In this document: piece after piece, positions 57,591-64,000 of the stretch
Layout: the number at the start of each line of letters is the position of its first letter
Position numbering within the stretch: the stretch's first letter is position 1
Origin: an uncultured Hyphomonas sp.
GTDB lineage: Bacteria; Pseudomonadota; Alphaproteobacteria; Caulobacterales; Hyphomonadaceae
Assembly (NCBI RefSeq): GCF_963678195.1
Contig: NZ_OY782759.1
Span: 1,922,001-1,986,000 of the forward strand
Length of the DNA: 64,000 nucleotides
Direction of reading: 5' to 3'
Made by a program: the position numbers and the translations under genes
The notes under the pieces: model-generated
Seen by the model: only the letters and a program-made list of their open reading frames with translations
Databases searched by the model: none
What the model was told of the DNA's origin: nothing

Positions 57591-58898
57591 ATGGCAGACA
57601 CCGCCCAGACGCAACGGTTCGATACCAGCGGTTTCTTTTCCACTGGCCTTGAGGCCAGCGATCCGGAAGTATTCGCGGCGATCGGCAAGGAACAGGGACG
57701 CCAGCAGCACGAGATCGAGCTGATCGCATCCGAGAATATCGTCTCCAGGGCAGTGCTTGAGGCGCAGGGATCCGTTCTCACCAACAAATACGCTGAAGGC
57801 TATCCGGGCCGCCGCTATTATGGCGGTTGCGAGTTTGTCGATATTGCCGAGAACCTCGCCATCGACCGCGCGAAGCAGTTGTTCAACTGCCAGTTCGCGA
57901 ACGTGCAGCCGAATTCCGGCAGCCAGGCGAACCAGGGTGTCTTCCAGGCGGTTCTGAAGCCGGGCGACACGATCCTTGGGATGAGCCTCGATGCCGGCGG
58001 CCACCTGACCCACGGTGCCCCGCCGAACCAGTCCGGAAAATGGTTCAATGCCGTGCAATACGGTGTGCGCCGCGAGGATGATCGCATCGATTTCGAACAG
58101 GTTGAGCGCCTGGCCAAGGCGCACCGTCCGCAGATGATCATCGCTGGCGGCTCGGCCTATCCGCGCGAGATCGACTTTGCCCGTTTCCGGGCGATTGCGG
58201 ATGAAGTCGGCGCGGTGTTCATGGTCGACATGGCGCACTTTGCCGGGCTCGTCGCCGGCGGTGCGCATCCCAACCCGCTCGATTATGCAGATGTCGCAAC
58301 GACGACGACCCACAAGACACTTCGCGGCCCCCGCGGCGGCATGATCCTGACCAATGACGAGAAGCTCGCCAAGAAGATCAACTCGGCCATCTTCCCGGGT
58401 ATCCAGGGTGGTCCGCTGATGCACGTCATTGCAGCAAAGGCGGTGGCTTTCGGCGAAGCGCTGCGTCCGTCTTTCAAGGAATATGCAGCTCAGGTGGTGG
58501 TGAATGCCCGCGCCATGGCAGCAGCAGCGAAAGCCAGCGGACTGGATGTGGTTTCCGGCGGTACGGATACGCACCTGGCCCTGATCGACCTGCGCCCGAA
58601 AAAAGTGACCGGCAAGGATGCCGAAGCCGCCCTCGGCCGGGCTTATATCACCTGCAACAAGAACGGTGTGCCGTTCGATCCGGAAAAGCCGACCATCACC
58701 AGCGGTATCCGTGTCGGATCGCCAGCCGGTACGACCCGGGGATTTGGCGAACAGGAGTTCACCCAGATCGGTTCCTGGATTGGCGAGATCGTCGATGCGG
58801 TGGCGAGCGGAGAAAGTACGTCTACGGAAGACCGTATTCGCGCAGAAGTGAAAGCGCTGACGGCGCAGTTCCCCATTTATGGTGGCCTTGGAGGCTGA
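57591..58898 (+). CDS. glyA: Serine hydroxymethyltransferase
   Basis: PLP enzyme converting serine and tetrahydrofolate to glycine and methylene-THF; 435 aa. [46 protein letters not shown] and the PLP-lysine motif [14 protein letters not shown] are intact. Start ATG 57591 has AGGAGA 5 nt upstream; the frame is open from 57501. The 212 bases between the mucR start and glyA hold the divergent promoters; I saw no recognised riboswitch. Followed by nrdR after 6 bp. Confidence 0.96.
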   Translation: MADTAQTQRFDTSGFFSTGLEASDPEVFAAIGKEQGRQQHEIELIASENIVSRAVLEAQGSVLTNKYAEGYPGRRYYGGCEFVDIAENLAIDRAKQLFNCQFANVQPNSGSQANQGVFQAVLKPGDTILGMSLDAGGHLTHGAPPNQSGKWFNAVQYGVRREDDRIDFEQVERLAKAHRPQMIIAGGSAYPREIDFARFRAIADEVGAVFMVDMAHFAGLVAGGAHPNPLDYADVATTTTHKTLRGPRGGMILTNDEKLAKKINSAIFPGIQGGPLMHVIAAKAVAFGEALRPSFKEYAAQVVVNARAMAAAAKASGLDVVSGGTDTHLALIDLRPKKVTGKDAEAALGRAYITCNKNGVPFDPEKPTITSGIRVGSPAGTTRGFGEQEFTQIGSWIGEIVDAVASGESTSTEDRIRAEVKALTAQFPIYGGLGG

Positions 58899-58904
58899 TC
58901 CGTT

Positions 58905-59381
58905 TTGCGTTGTCCATTTTGCGGCTCTGAAAACACATCGGTAAAGGACAGCCGTTCGGCTGAAGACGATACGGCCGTCCGCCGACGCAGGGTCTGTGAA
59001 AGCTGTGGCGCGCGTTTCACGACATTCGAACGGGTTCAGCTGCGCGAAGTGACGGTCGTCAAGCGCGATGGAAAACGCGTGCCGTTTGACCGTGAACGTC
59101 TTGCCAGGTCGATCACGATCGCCCTGCGAAAACGCCCGGTCGACCGGGAGCAGATTGACCAGATGGTCTCAGGGATCCTGAGAAAACTGGAAAGTGCCGG
59201 CGAACCTGAAGTCGCATCGAATGATGTGGGGGAGCTGGCCATGGAGGCGCTGCGCATGGTCGACCCGGTCGGCTATGTCCGTTTCGCCAGCGTGTACAAG
59301 GATTTCCGTGATCCGAGCGATTTTGCGCAGTTTATAGAAAAAGCTGCGCTCGAGGACGAAGAGGACCTCGGCGAGATATGA
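58905..59381 (+). CDS. nrdR: Transcriptional repressor NrdR
   Basis: ATP-cone repressor of ribonucleotide reductase genes, 158 aa. Zinc ribbon [15 protein letters not shown] with the second pair in [13 protein letters not shown], then the ATP-cone domain ([20 protein letters not shown]). Start is TTG 58905 (then RCPFCGS) with GGAGG at 58890-58894 in the glyA end. In alphaproteobacteria nrdR commonly precedes ribD as here. Overlaps the next gene by 4 bp. Confidence 0.94.
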   Translation: MRCPFCGSENTSVKDSRSAEDDTAVRRRRVCESCGARFTTFERVQLREVTVVKRDGKRVPFDRERLARSITIALRKRPVDREQIDQMVSGILRKLESAGEPEVASNDVGELAMEALRMVDPVGYVRFASVYKDFRDPSDFAQFIEKAALEDEEDLGEI

Positions 59382-60025
59382 GCGGCGTGCGCGTCACGCT
59401 GAAGCTCGCCACCTCGCTGGACGCGCGTATCGCCCTTGCTGACGGGACGAGCCAGTGGATCACGTCGAGCGAATCCCGGGCCCGCGGGCATGAGCTGCGC
59501 GCCAATCATGATGCCATTCTCGTCGGAATCGGGACCGTCCTGGCCGATGATCCGCTGCTTACTGCGCGGACTGTTCCCATGCCGAAGAAACAGCCAGTGC
59601 GCATCGTGGCCGATTCGAATGGCCGGACACCGCTCAGCTCCCGTCTGGTTCAATCTGTTTCGAGCGGCCGGGTGGTTGTGGCGACAAATGGACAGCCGCA
59701 AGACTTCCTGTCGCGGAGCGGTGTCGAGGTCTGGCGCTGCGGCAACGGCGTGCGCATGGATGTCCAGGAATTGCTCCGGCGCGCAGCTGCCGAGGGGATC
59801 TCGTCGTTGTTGATCGAAGGCGGCGGAACGCTGGCGGCGAGTTTCATCCGCGAGGGGCTTGTTGACGAGATTGCCTGGTTTGTGGCGCCCATCCTGATCG
59901 GCGGGGATGGTCTTCCGGCATTGGGCGGCCTGGGCCTTCAGGCCTTGTCAGATGCGACACGGTGGAAGCCTGTCGCGACGGAACGCATTGGGGATGACGT
60001 TCTGAACACTTATGTTCGTTTTTAG
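59378..60025 (+). CDS. ribD: RibD reductase domain, stand-alone
   Basis: 215-aa protein matching only the C-terminal half of RibD, the NADPH-dependent 5-amino-6-ribosylaminouracil 5'-phosphate reductase. It starts with [19 protein letters not shown], then [22 protein letters not shown] and [20 protein letters not shown]. The N-terminal zinc deaminase domain (HAEV and PCxxxGxxxPC motifs) of the usual bifunctional enzyme of about 360-370 aa is absent, and nrdR overlaps its start, so no remnant can hide upstream. The deaminase must be encoded elsewhere. Confidence 0.9.
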   Translation: MSGVRVTLKLATSLDARIALADGTSQWITSSESRARGHELRANHDAILVGIGTVLADDPLLTARTVPMPKKQPVRIVADSNGRTPLSSRLVQSVSSGRVVVATNGQPQDFLSRSGVEVWRCGNGVRMDVQELLRRAAAEGISSLLIEGGGTLAASFIREGLVDEIAWFVAPILIGGDGLPALGGLGLQALSDATRWKPVATERIGDDVLNTYVRF

Positions 60026-60049
60026 CAAAAGTCGCCCGAAGGTCTTCCC

Positions 60050-60670
60050 ATGTTCACAGGTCTCGTCACCGATGTCGGCACAGTCCGGAAGGCAGAGCAC
60101 AGAAACGGTCTGACCCGGTTCGAAGTCGAAAGCGGTTATCCGCTGGACGACATCGTCATGGGCGCTTCGATCATGCATTCTGGCGTGTGCCTCACCGTCG
60201 TCGACATGGGGCAGGGCGAACGGGGCGCCTGGTTCGCTGTCGAAGCCGTCCCCGAGACGCTCGCAAAGACCGTTCTGGGCGACTGGAACGAGGGTGCGAA
60301 AGTCAATCTGGAGCAGAGCCTGAAGCTCGGCGACGAGCTTGGCGGGCATTTCGTGTTCGGTCATGTCGATGGCGTCGGCGAAATCGTCTCCATCGAGGAT
60401 GAAGGCCAGAGCCGCCGGATCACGATCCGGCCACCGGCCGACCTCGCGCGGTATTTTGCTACCAAGGGCTCTGCGGCGGTGAATGGCGTTTCGCTCACTG
60501 TGGCCGAAGCCCTGCCGAATGGCGACTTCCAGGTCGCTGTTATTCCACACACATGGGAGGTGACCACGCTGGCCGAACTACAGCCGGGCAGCCGTGTGAA
60601 CCTTGAGATAGATATGCTGGCACGGTACGTCGCCCGCATGATCGGTGCCGACGCACCGGAAGGGCAGTGA
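60050..60670 (+). CDS. ribE: Riboflavin synthase alpha chain
   Basis: Dismutates two 6,7-dimethyl-8-ribityllumazine to riboflavin and the pyrimidinedione; 206 aa, a trimer built of two tandem lumazine-binding domains. MFTGLVTDVGTV starts domain 1 and HFVFGHVDGVGE domain 2; the VNGVSLTVAE and SGVCLTVV repeats mark the two halves. Next to the reductase-only ribD, 24 bp upstream, and to ribBA. Confidence 0.95.
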   Translation: MFTGLVTDVGTVRKAEHRNGLTRFEVESGYPLDDIVMGASIMHSGVCLTVVDMGQGERGAWFAVEAVPETLAKTVLGDWNEGAKVNLEQSLKLGDELGGHFVFGHVDGVGEIVSIEDEGQSRRITIRPPADLARYFATKGSAAVNGVSLTVAEALPNGDFQVAVIPHTWEVTTLAELQPGSRVNLEIDMLARYVARMIGADAPEGQ

Positions 60671-60674
60671 AACT

Positions 60675-61802
60675 ATGTCAGACGACTTCAAACACGCGAT
60701 CTCATCGATCGACGAGATCATCGAGGACGCTCGCAACGGGCGCATGTTCATTCTGGTGGACGCAGAAGACCGGGAGAATGAGGGCGACCTGATCATTCCG
60801 GCAACCTTCGCGACGCCGGAGCATGTTAACTTCATGGCCCGCCATGGCCGCGGACTGATCTGTCTTGCTATGACGCAGGAGCGTGCCCACACGCTCAACC
60901 TCGACATGATGACCCGGAACAACCGGGAGAGCATGGGCACCGCCTTCACCGTCTCGATCGAGGCGAAAGAGGGCGTGACGACCGGCATTTCGGCGCATGA
61001 TCGCGCCAAGACCATTGCGGTCGCTATCGACCCGACCAGGGATTGTGACGACATCGTCTCGCCGGGGCACGTGTTCCCGCTGGTCGCCAAGGATGGCGGC
61101 ACGCTGGTGCGGGCGGGCCATACCGAGGCCGCTGTCGATATTTCGCGCATGGCGGGTCTCTACCCGTCGGGCGTAATCTGCGAGATCATGAACGAAGACG
61201 GCTCGATGGCCCGTCTGCCAGACCTCGTCGCCTTTGCGCAGCTGCACAATCTCAAGATCGGCACCATCGCAGACCTGATTGCCTGGCGCCGACAGAATGA
61301 CCGCTTTCTGGAGCGCCGGGTCGAGGCGCCGCTGGAGTCGGCCTATGGCGATGGATTCCGGACTGTCTGTTTCCGCAATGTGCTGGATAATTCAGAACAT
61401 ATCGCCATCGTCCACGGCACGATAACGCCGGACTCGACGACGCTGGTCCGGGTTCACCGGACCGATGTGCTTGCGGATATCCTGGGTGAACGTGGCCCAA
61501 GGCAAGGTCTGGTCGAGAAAGCCATGCGTATCATCGCCAGTGCTGAAGAGCCGGGTGTGATCGTTTTTGTGAATACAATGCAGCCCAATGCGATTGCGGA
61601 GCGTATGGGCCTCAAGTCATCCACACCCAAGGATCCGACGGCGCCGCTGCGGGAATATGGAATCGGCGCACAGATCCTGCGGGAACTGGGCGTGCGCAAG
61701 ATGATTTTCCTGTCCGATACGCAGCCCACCCGCGTTGCAGGGCTTGACGGATACGGCATGACGATAGAGGGGTGGCGCCGCCTCAACGAGGAGACAAACT
61801 GA
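60675..61802 (+). CDS. ribBA: RibBA-type protein with degenerate GTP cyclohydrolase II domain
   Basis: 375 aa. The N-terminal half (about 1-210) is an intact 3,4-dihydroxy-2-butanone 4-phosphate synthase (LVDAEDRENEGDLIIPA, RHGRGLICLAM, HTEAAVDISRMAGL). The C-terminal half aligns with GTP cyclohydrolase II but lacks its zinc cysteines: where RibA has the CxxDxxxSxRCDCGxQ stretch this protein reads VRVHRTDVLADILGERGPRQ. It is thus the hybrid form also called RibBX in Proteobacteria. A separate ribA is needed. Overlaps ribH by one base. Confidence 0.9.
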   Translation: MSDDFKHAISSIDEIIEDARNGRMFILVDAEDRENEGDLIIPATFATPEHVNFMARHGRGLICLAMTQERAHTLNLDMMTRNNRESMGTAFTVSIEAKEGVTTGISAHDRAKTIAVAIDPTRDCDDIVSPGHVFPLVAKDGGTLVRAGHTEAAVDISRMAGLYPSGVICEIMNEDGSMARLPDLVAFAQLHNLKIGTIADLIAWRRQNDRFLERRVEAPLESAYGDGFRTVCFRNVLDNSEHIAIVHGTITPDSTTLVRVHRTDVLADILGERGPRQGLVEKAMRIIASAEEPGVIVFVNTMQPNAIAERMGLKSSTPKDPTAPLREYGIGAQILRELGVRKMIFLSDTQPTRVAGLDGYGMTIEGWRRLNEETN

Positions 61803-62230
61803 TGGCTGACCGGGTCCTGGTAGCGGTTTCGCACTACTACAAACATATTTCCGAAGAGATGCTGGCTGGCGCGATGGAAGTGCTGGAAGCAGCCGACGCG
61901 AAAGTCACCGTCATGGAAGTGCCCGGCGCGTTTGAGTTGCCGGGACTGATCGCCATGGGCGCAGACTCCGGCCGGTTTGACGGCGCTGTTGCGCTGGGAT
62001 GCGTGATCCGCGGTGAGACGACCCACTATGATTATGTTTGCGGCGAGAGCGCGCGCGGCCTGATGGACCTGATCGTCAACCGCCGCCAGGCGATCGGCTA
62101 TGGTATCCTGACCGTGGAGAACGAAGAACAGGCCCTGGCCCGTGCAGACCGCAAGCGTGGTAACAAGGGCGCCGATGCTGCGAATGCCTGCCTTTCCATG
62201 ATCAAATTCCGTAAGGAACTCATTCGTTGA
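61802..62230 (+). CDS. ribH: 6,7-Dimethyl-8-ribityllumazine synthase
   Basis: Lumazine synthase, penultimate step of riboflavin synthesis; 142 aa. It starts DRVLVAVSHYYKHISEEMLAG; VPGAFELP and GCVIRGETTHYDYVCGESARGL (split, about 70-92) carry the substrate-binding and catalytic His. The last residues and the nusB start overlap (62227-62230). Probably forms the pentameric or icosahedral shell of the family. Confidence 0.95.
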   Translation: MADRVLVAVSHYYKHISEEMLAGAMEVLEAADAKVTVMEVPGAFELPGLIAMGADSGRFDGAVALGCVIRGETTHYDYVCGESARGLMDLIVNRRQAIGYGILTVENEEQALARADRKRGNKGADAANACLSMIKFRKELIR

Positions 62231-62694
62231 GCGATCAGAATTTCCCGTTTGAAGTCACGCGCGCGCGCCGGGCCGGTGCGCGTCTGGCCGCTGTGCAGGC
62301 GCTCTATTCCATGGAGCAGACCGGCAAGTCGGCCCGCGAGACCATCCGCGCCTTCATGGAAGACAAGCTTGGGATCGGTCCGAATGAGGAGCCGGTCGAA
62401 GAAGCAGATCCGGATCTCTTCAAAGCCATCGTCAATGGCGTCGTCGACAATCAGGCGGCCATCGATAAAGCCATTCTCAAACGCCTTGCCTCAGGCTGGA
62501 AGCTGACCCGCCTCGATGCCACGATGCGTGCGTTGCTGCGGGCAGGAGCAGCTGAGTTCATCGTTCACCAGCATTTGTCCCATGCCGTGATCATGGACGA
62601 ATATGTTTCACTCGCCCATGACTTCTTCGAAGAGTCCGAAGCGAAGTTTGCGAATGCGGTTCTGGACAATGTCGGGAACGACCTGCGCGCCTAA
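62227..62694 (+). CDS. nusB: Transcription antitermination protein NusB
   Basis: Helical factor that with NusE binds boxA of rRNA leaders; 155 aa. It has ARRAGARLAAVQALYSMEQTG near the N-terminus and AELAEFIVHQ-like C-terminal features (here AAEFIVHQHLSHAVIMDEYV and FVNAVLD-type ANAVLDNVG). Start TTG 62227 overlaps the ribH stop. The ribH-nusB pair is common in proteobacteria. Its stop overlaps the convergent epoxide hydrolase gene by 4 bp. Confidence 0.93.
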   Translation: MSDQNFPFEVTRARRAGARLAAVQALYSMEQTGKSARETIRAFMEDKLGIGPNEEPVEEADPDLFKAIVNGVVDNQAAIDKAILKRLASGWKLTRLDATMRALLRAGAAEFIVHQHLSHAVIMDEYVSLAHDFFEESEAKFANAVLDNVGNDLRA

Positions 62695-63860
62695 TCCAGC
62701 GCGCTGGCCCAGGCCCTGATTTCATCAACGAACAGCGTAGGCTTTTCCATCGCGGCGAAATGGCCGCCTTTCGGCATGTCCCGCCAGTGCACAAGATTGT
62801 AGGCCCGCTCGACCCAGCTTTTCGGCGGAGCGGTATAGACTTTTTCTCCGGGAAAATTTGCAAAGCCCGTCGGCGTTTCGCAGCGTTCGCCTTCCGGCAG
62901 CTGCCCGCCGCCTTCCTGGAAAAAGGCATTGTAGAACCAGACACTGGTCGCGATGGCATCATTGACCAGGTACAGCATGACATTCGTCAGCAGCTGATCT
63001 CGTGTGTAGACGGAGTATAGGTCTCCGTCCCGCAGGTCTGACCAGCCATGAAACTTTTCCAGAATCCAGGCGGCCGTGCCCACTGGCGAGTCCATCAGGG
63101 CCATGGCAAGCGTCTGGGGCTTGGTCGACTGTTCCATGAAGTAGGCGCCTTCTGCCTGCATGGCGCCCTGCATATGAGTCAGCCACTCACCCTCTTCCTC
63201 CGTGGCCGGAGTAGGTGGTGTTGGGCGCAGTCCAATCATGTTGAGGTGGATGGCCTTGCAGCCGCCTTTCTTGTCGTGCGTGCCATGGTTCTTGCCAAGC
63301 CAGGATGTAACAAGACTGCCCCAGTCACCGCCCTGAGCAAGGTAGGTCTTGTAACCCAGCACATCCCGCATCAACTCATCCCAGAGGGCTGCGGTCGCAC
63401 GCTGGCCCAAAGGCGAGGCCGGCTTTTCCGAAAACGCATATCCTGGCAGACTGGGGATCACGAGATCGAAGGCATCTGCGGGATCGCCGCCGTGGCGGGA
63501 CGGGAAAGCGAGCGGCTCGATAGTGTCCCAGAACTCAAAAAACGAGCCGGGCCATCCGTGCGTCACCAGGAGTGGCCGTTTGCCTTCAGCTTCACCCACC
63601 GCATGCACGAAATGGATCTCCATCCCGCCGACATCGGCCTTGAAATGCGGGTATTCATTCAGCACGTCTTCCTGCGCGCGCCAGTCATAGTCGTTCAGCC
63701 AGTATTTGCAGAGATCCTGCAGCACAGGTGTCGACATGCCATAGGCAAATCCCTGCTCATTTTCCGGTGCCGGGAACCATCTGTAAGCAGCTACGCGCTC
63801 GCGGATCAGGGCAAGTTTGGCGTCGGAAATCGAAACGTTGAAAGGGCGTACCTGGCTCAT
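62691..63860 (-). CDS. Epoxide hydrolase (microsomal type)
   Basis: Alpha/beta hydrolase of 389 aa with the N-terminal EHN domain (about 1-110, PFNVSISDAKLALIRERV) of microsomal/juvenile-hormone epoxide hydrolases. The oxyanion HGWPGSFFEFW, the nucleophile Asp in QGGDWGSLVTSWLG and the late His in PKGGHFAAMEKP are present; a lid region lies between. Cytoplasmic, no signal peptide. Natural substrate unknown; opening of an epoxide with water is family-level inference. Confidence 0.88.
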   Translation of the reverse strand: MSQVRPFNVSISDAKLALIRERVAAYRWFPAPENEQGFAYGMSTPVLQDLCKYWLNDYDWRAQEDVLNEYPHFKADVGGMEIHFVHAVGEAEGKRPLLVTHGWPGSFFEFWDTIEPLAFPSRHGGDPADAFDLVIPSLPGYAFSEKPASPLGQRATAALWDELMRDVLGYKTYLAQGGDWGSLVTSWLGKNHGTHDKKGGCKAIHLNMIGLRPTPPTPATEEEGEWLTHMQGAMQAEGAYFMEQSTKPQTLAMALMDSPVGTAAWILEKFHGWSDLRDGDLYSVYTRDQLLTNVMLYLVNDAIATSVWFYNAFFQEGGGQLPEGERCETPTGFANFPGEKVYTAPPKSWVERAYNLVHWRDMPKGGHFAAMEKPTLFVDEIRAWASALD

Positions 63861-63923
63861 GAAGGTCCTCCTGCGCGGCGGACCCTAACGTGAAGGCCTG
63901 CCCCGAGCGAGGCTGACCCAGCG

Positions 63924-64000
63924 TCAGATGGAGAAACTGGTCCCGCACCCGCAGGCAGCGGTCGCGTTCGGATTGTTGATCTTGAACGCGGCGCCGATCA
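63924..64000 (-). CDS. A-type iron-sulfur carrier protein, 3' end
   Basis: Only the last 25 codons are in the window. They read ...IGAAFKINNPNATAACGCGTSFSI, here given as IGAAFKINNPNA followed by TAACGCGTSFSI. The CGCG pair of cysteines and the SFSI ending are those of ErpA/IscA/SufA A-type Fe-S carriers; ErpA is the best guess. The stop is at 63924-63926. Confidence 0.8.
   Translation of the reverse strand, partial: IGAAFKINNPNATAACGCGTSFSI

Overview
The window is chromosomal DNA of an alphaproteobacterium, most probably a stalked or budding marine Caulobacterales/Hyphomonadaceae type such as Hyphomonas or a relative. The evidence is the gene order proS-lolCD-dnaE-rpsB-tsf-pyrH-frr-uppS-cdsA-dxr-rseP-bamA-skp-lpx, 5-aminolevulinate synthase (C4 haem pathway), a MucR/Ros regulator, pstCAB-phoU-phoB without pstS, LpxI in place of LpxH, a perfect CtrA-type box TTAA-N7-TTAA, and G+C-rich coding sequence. 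The genus is inferred. No insertion sequence, prophage or CRISPR array was found, and most of the window is housekeeping sequence.

Layout. 1-6220: end of proS, lipoprotein exporter lolCD, replicative polymerase dnaE. 6322-20663: promoter, structured leader and a long run of mostly overlapping genes for translation (rpsB, tsf, frr), pyrimidine nucleotides (pyrH), envelope precursors (uppS, cdsA, dxr), outer-membrane assembly (rseP, bamA, skp-like) and lipid A (lpxD, lpxA, lpxI, lpxB). fabZ, usual between lpxD and lpxA, is missing. 20625-25315: minus-strand genes for a SelD-associated-type FAD oxidoreductase, RlmJ, an M28 lipoprotein peptidase and a pirin. 25363-31045: uracil-DNA glycosylase family protein, lipoprotein hydrolase, clpP and clpX, then convergent glnB-glnA. 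31046-36418: histidine phosphatase, NAD(P)HX repair enzyme, tRNA-Leu(UAG) with a compact three-stem inverted-repeat element at its 3' end, a lower-G+C orphan membrane protein (the only clearly accessory spot), an M14 peptidase and an exported DJ-1/PfpI protein. 36612-42867: trigger factor, DUF2336 protein, degenerate EAL protein, Nudix hydrolase and hslVU. 42934-48203: Pho box and pstCAB-phoU-phoB. 49045-53265: polyhydroxyalkanoate locus. 53268-57378: Hpt protein, NAD kinase, class II aldolase, hemA, MucR-like regulator. 57591-62694: glyA-nrdR-ribD(reductase only)-ribE-ribBA-ribH-nusB. 62691-64000: epoxide hydrolase and the end of an A-type Fe-S carrier gene.

How the genes work together. The first cluster couples ribosome synthesis to envelope growth. 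The PHA locus (phasin with a helix-hairpin-helix tail, PhaD-type TetR, class II PhaC, PhaZ) forms a self-contained polymer-storage module that closely resembles the medium-chain-length locus of Pseudomonas. The riboflavin cluster is canonical in order but lacks the RibD deaminase domain, and its RibBA has lost the GTP cyclohydrolase II cysteines, so two of the steps must be encoded elsewhere.

The best candidates for new biology are the rpsB leader, where two long pairings cross and one runs into the Shine-Dalgarno sequence; the class II PHA locus with its phasin-HhH fusion; the structured element plus orphan gene at tRNA-Leu; and the CtrA box in front of clpX. No wholly new multi-gene system could be supported.
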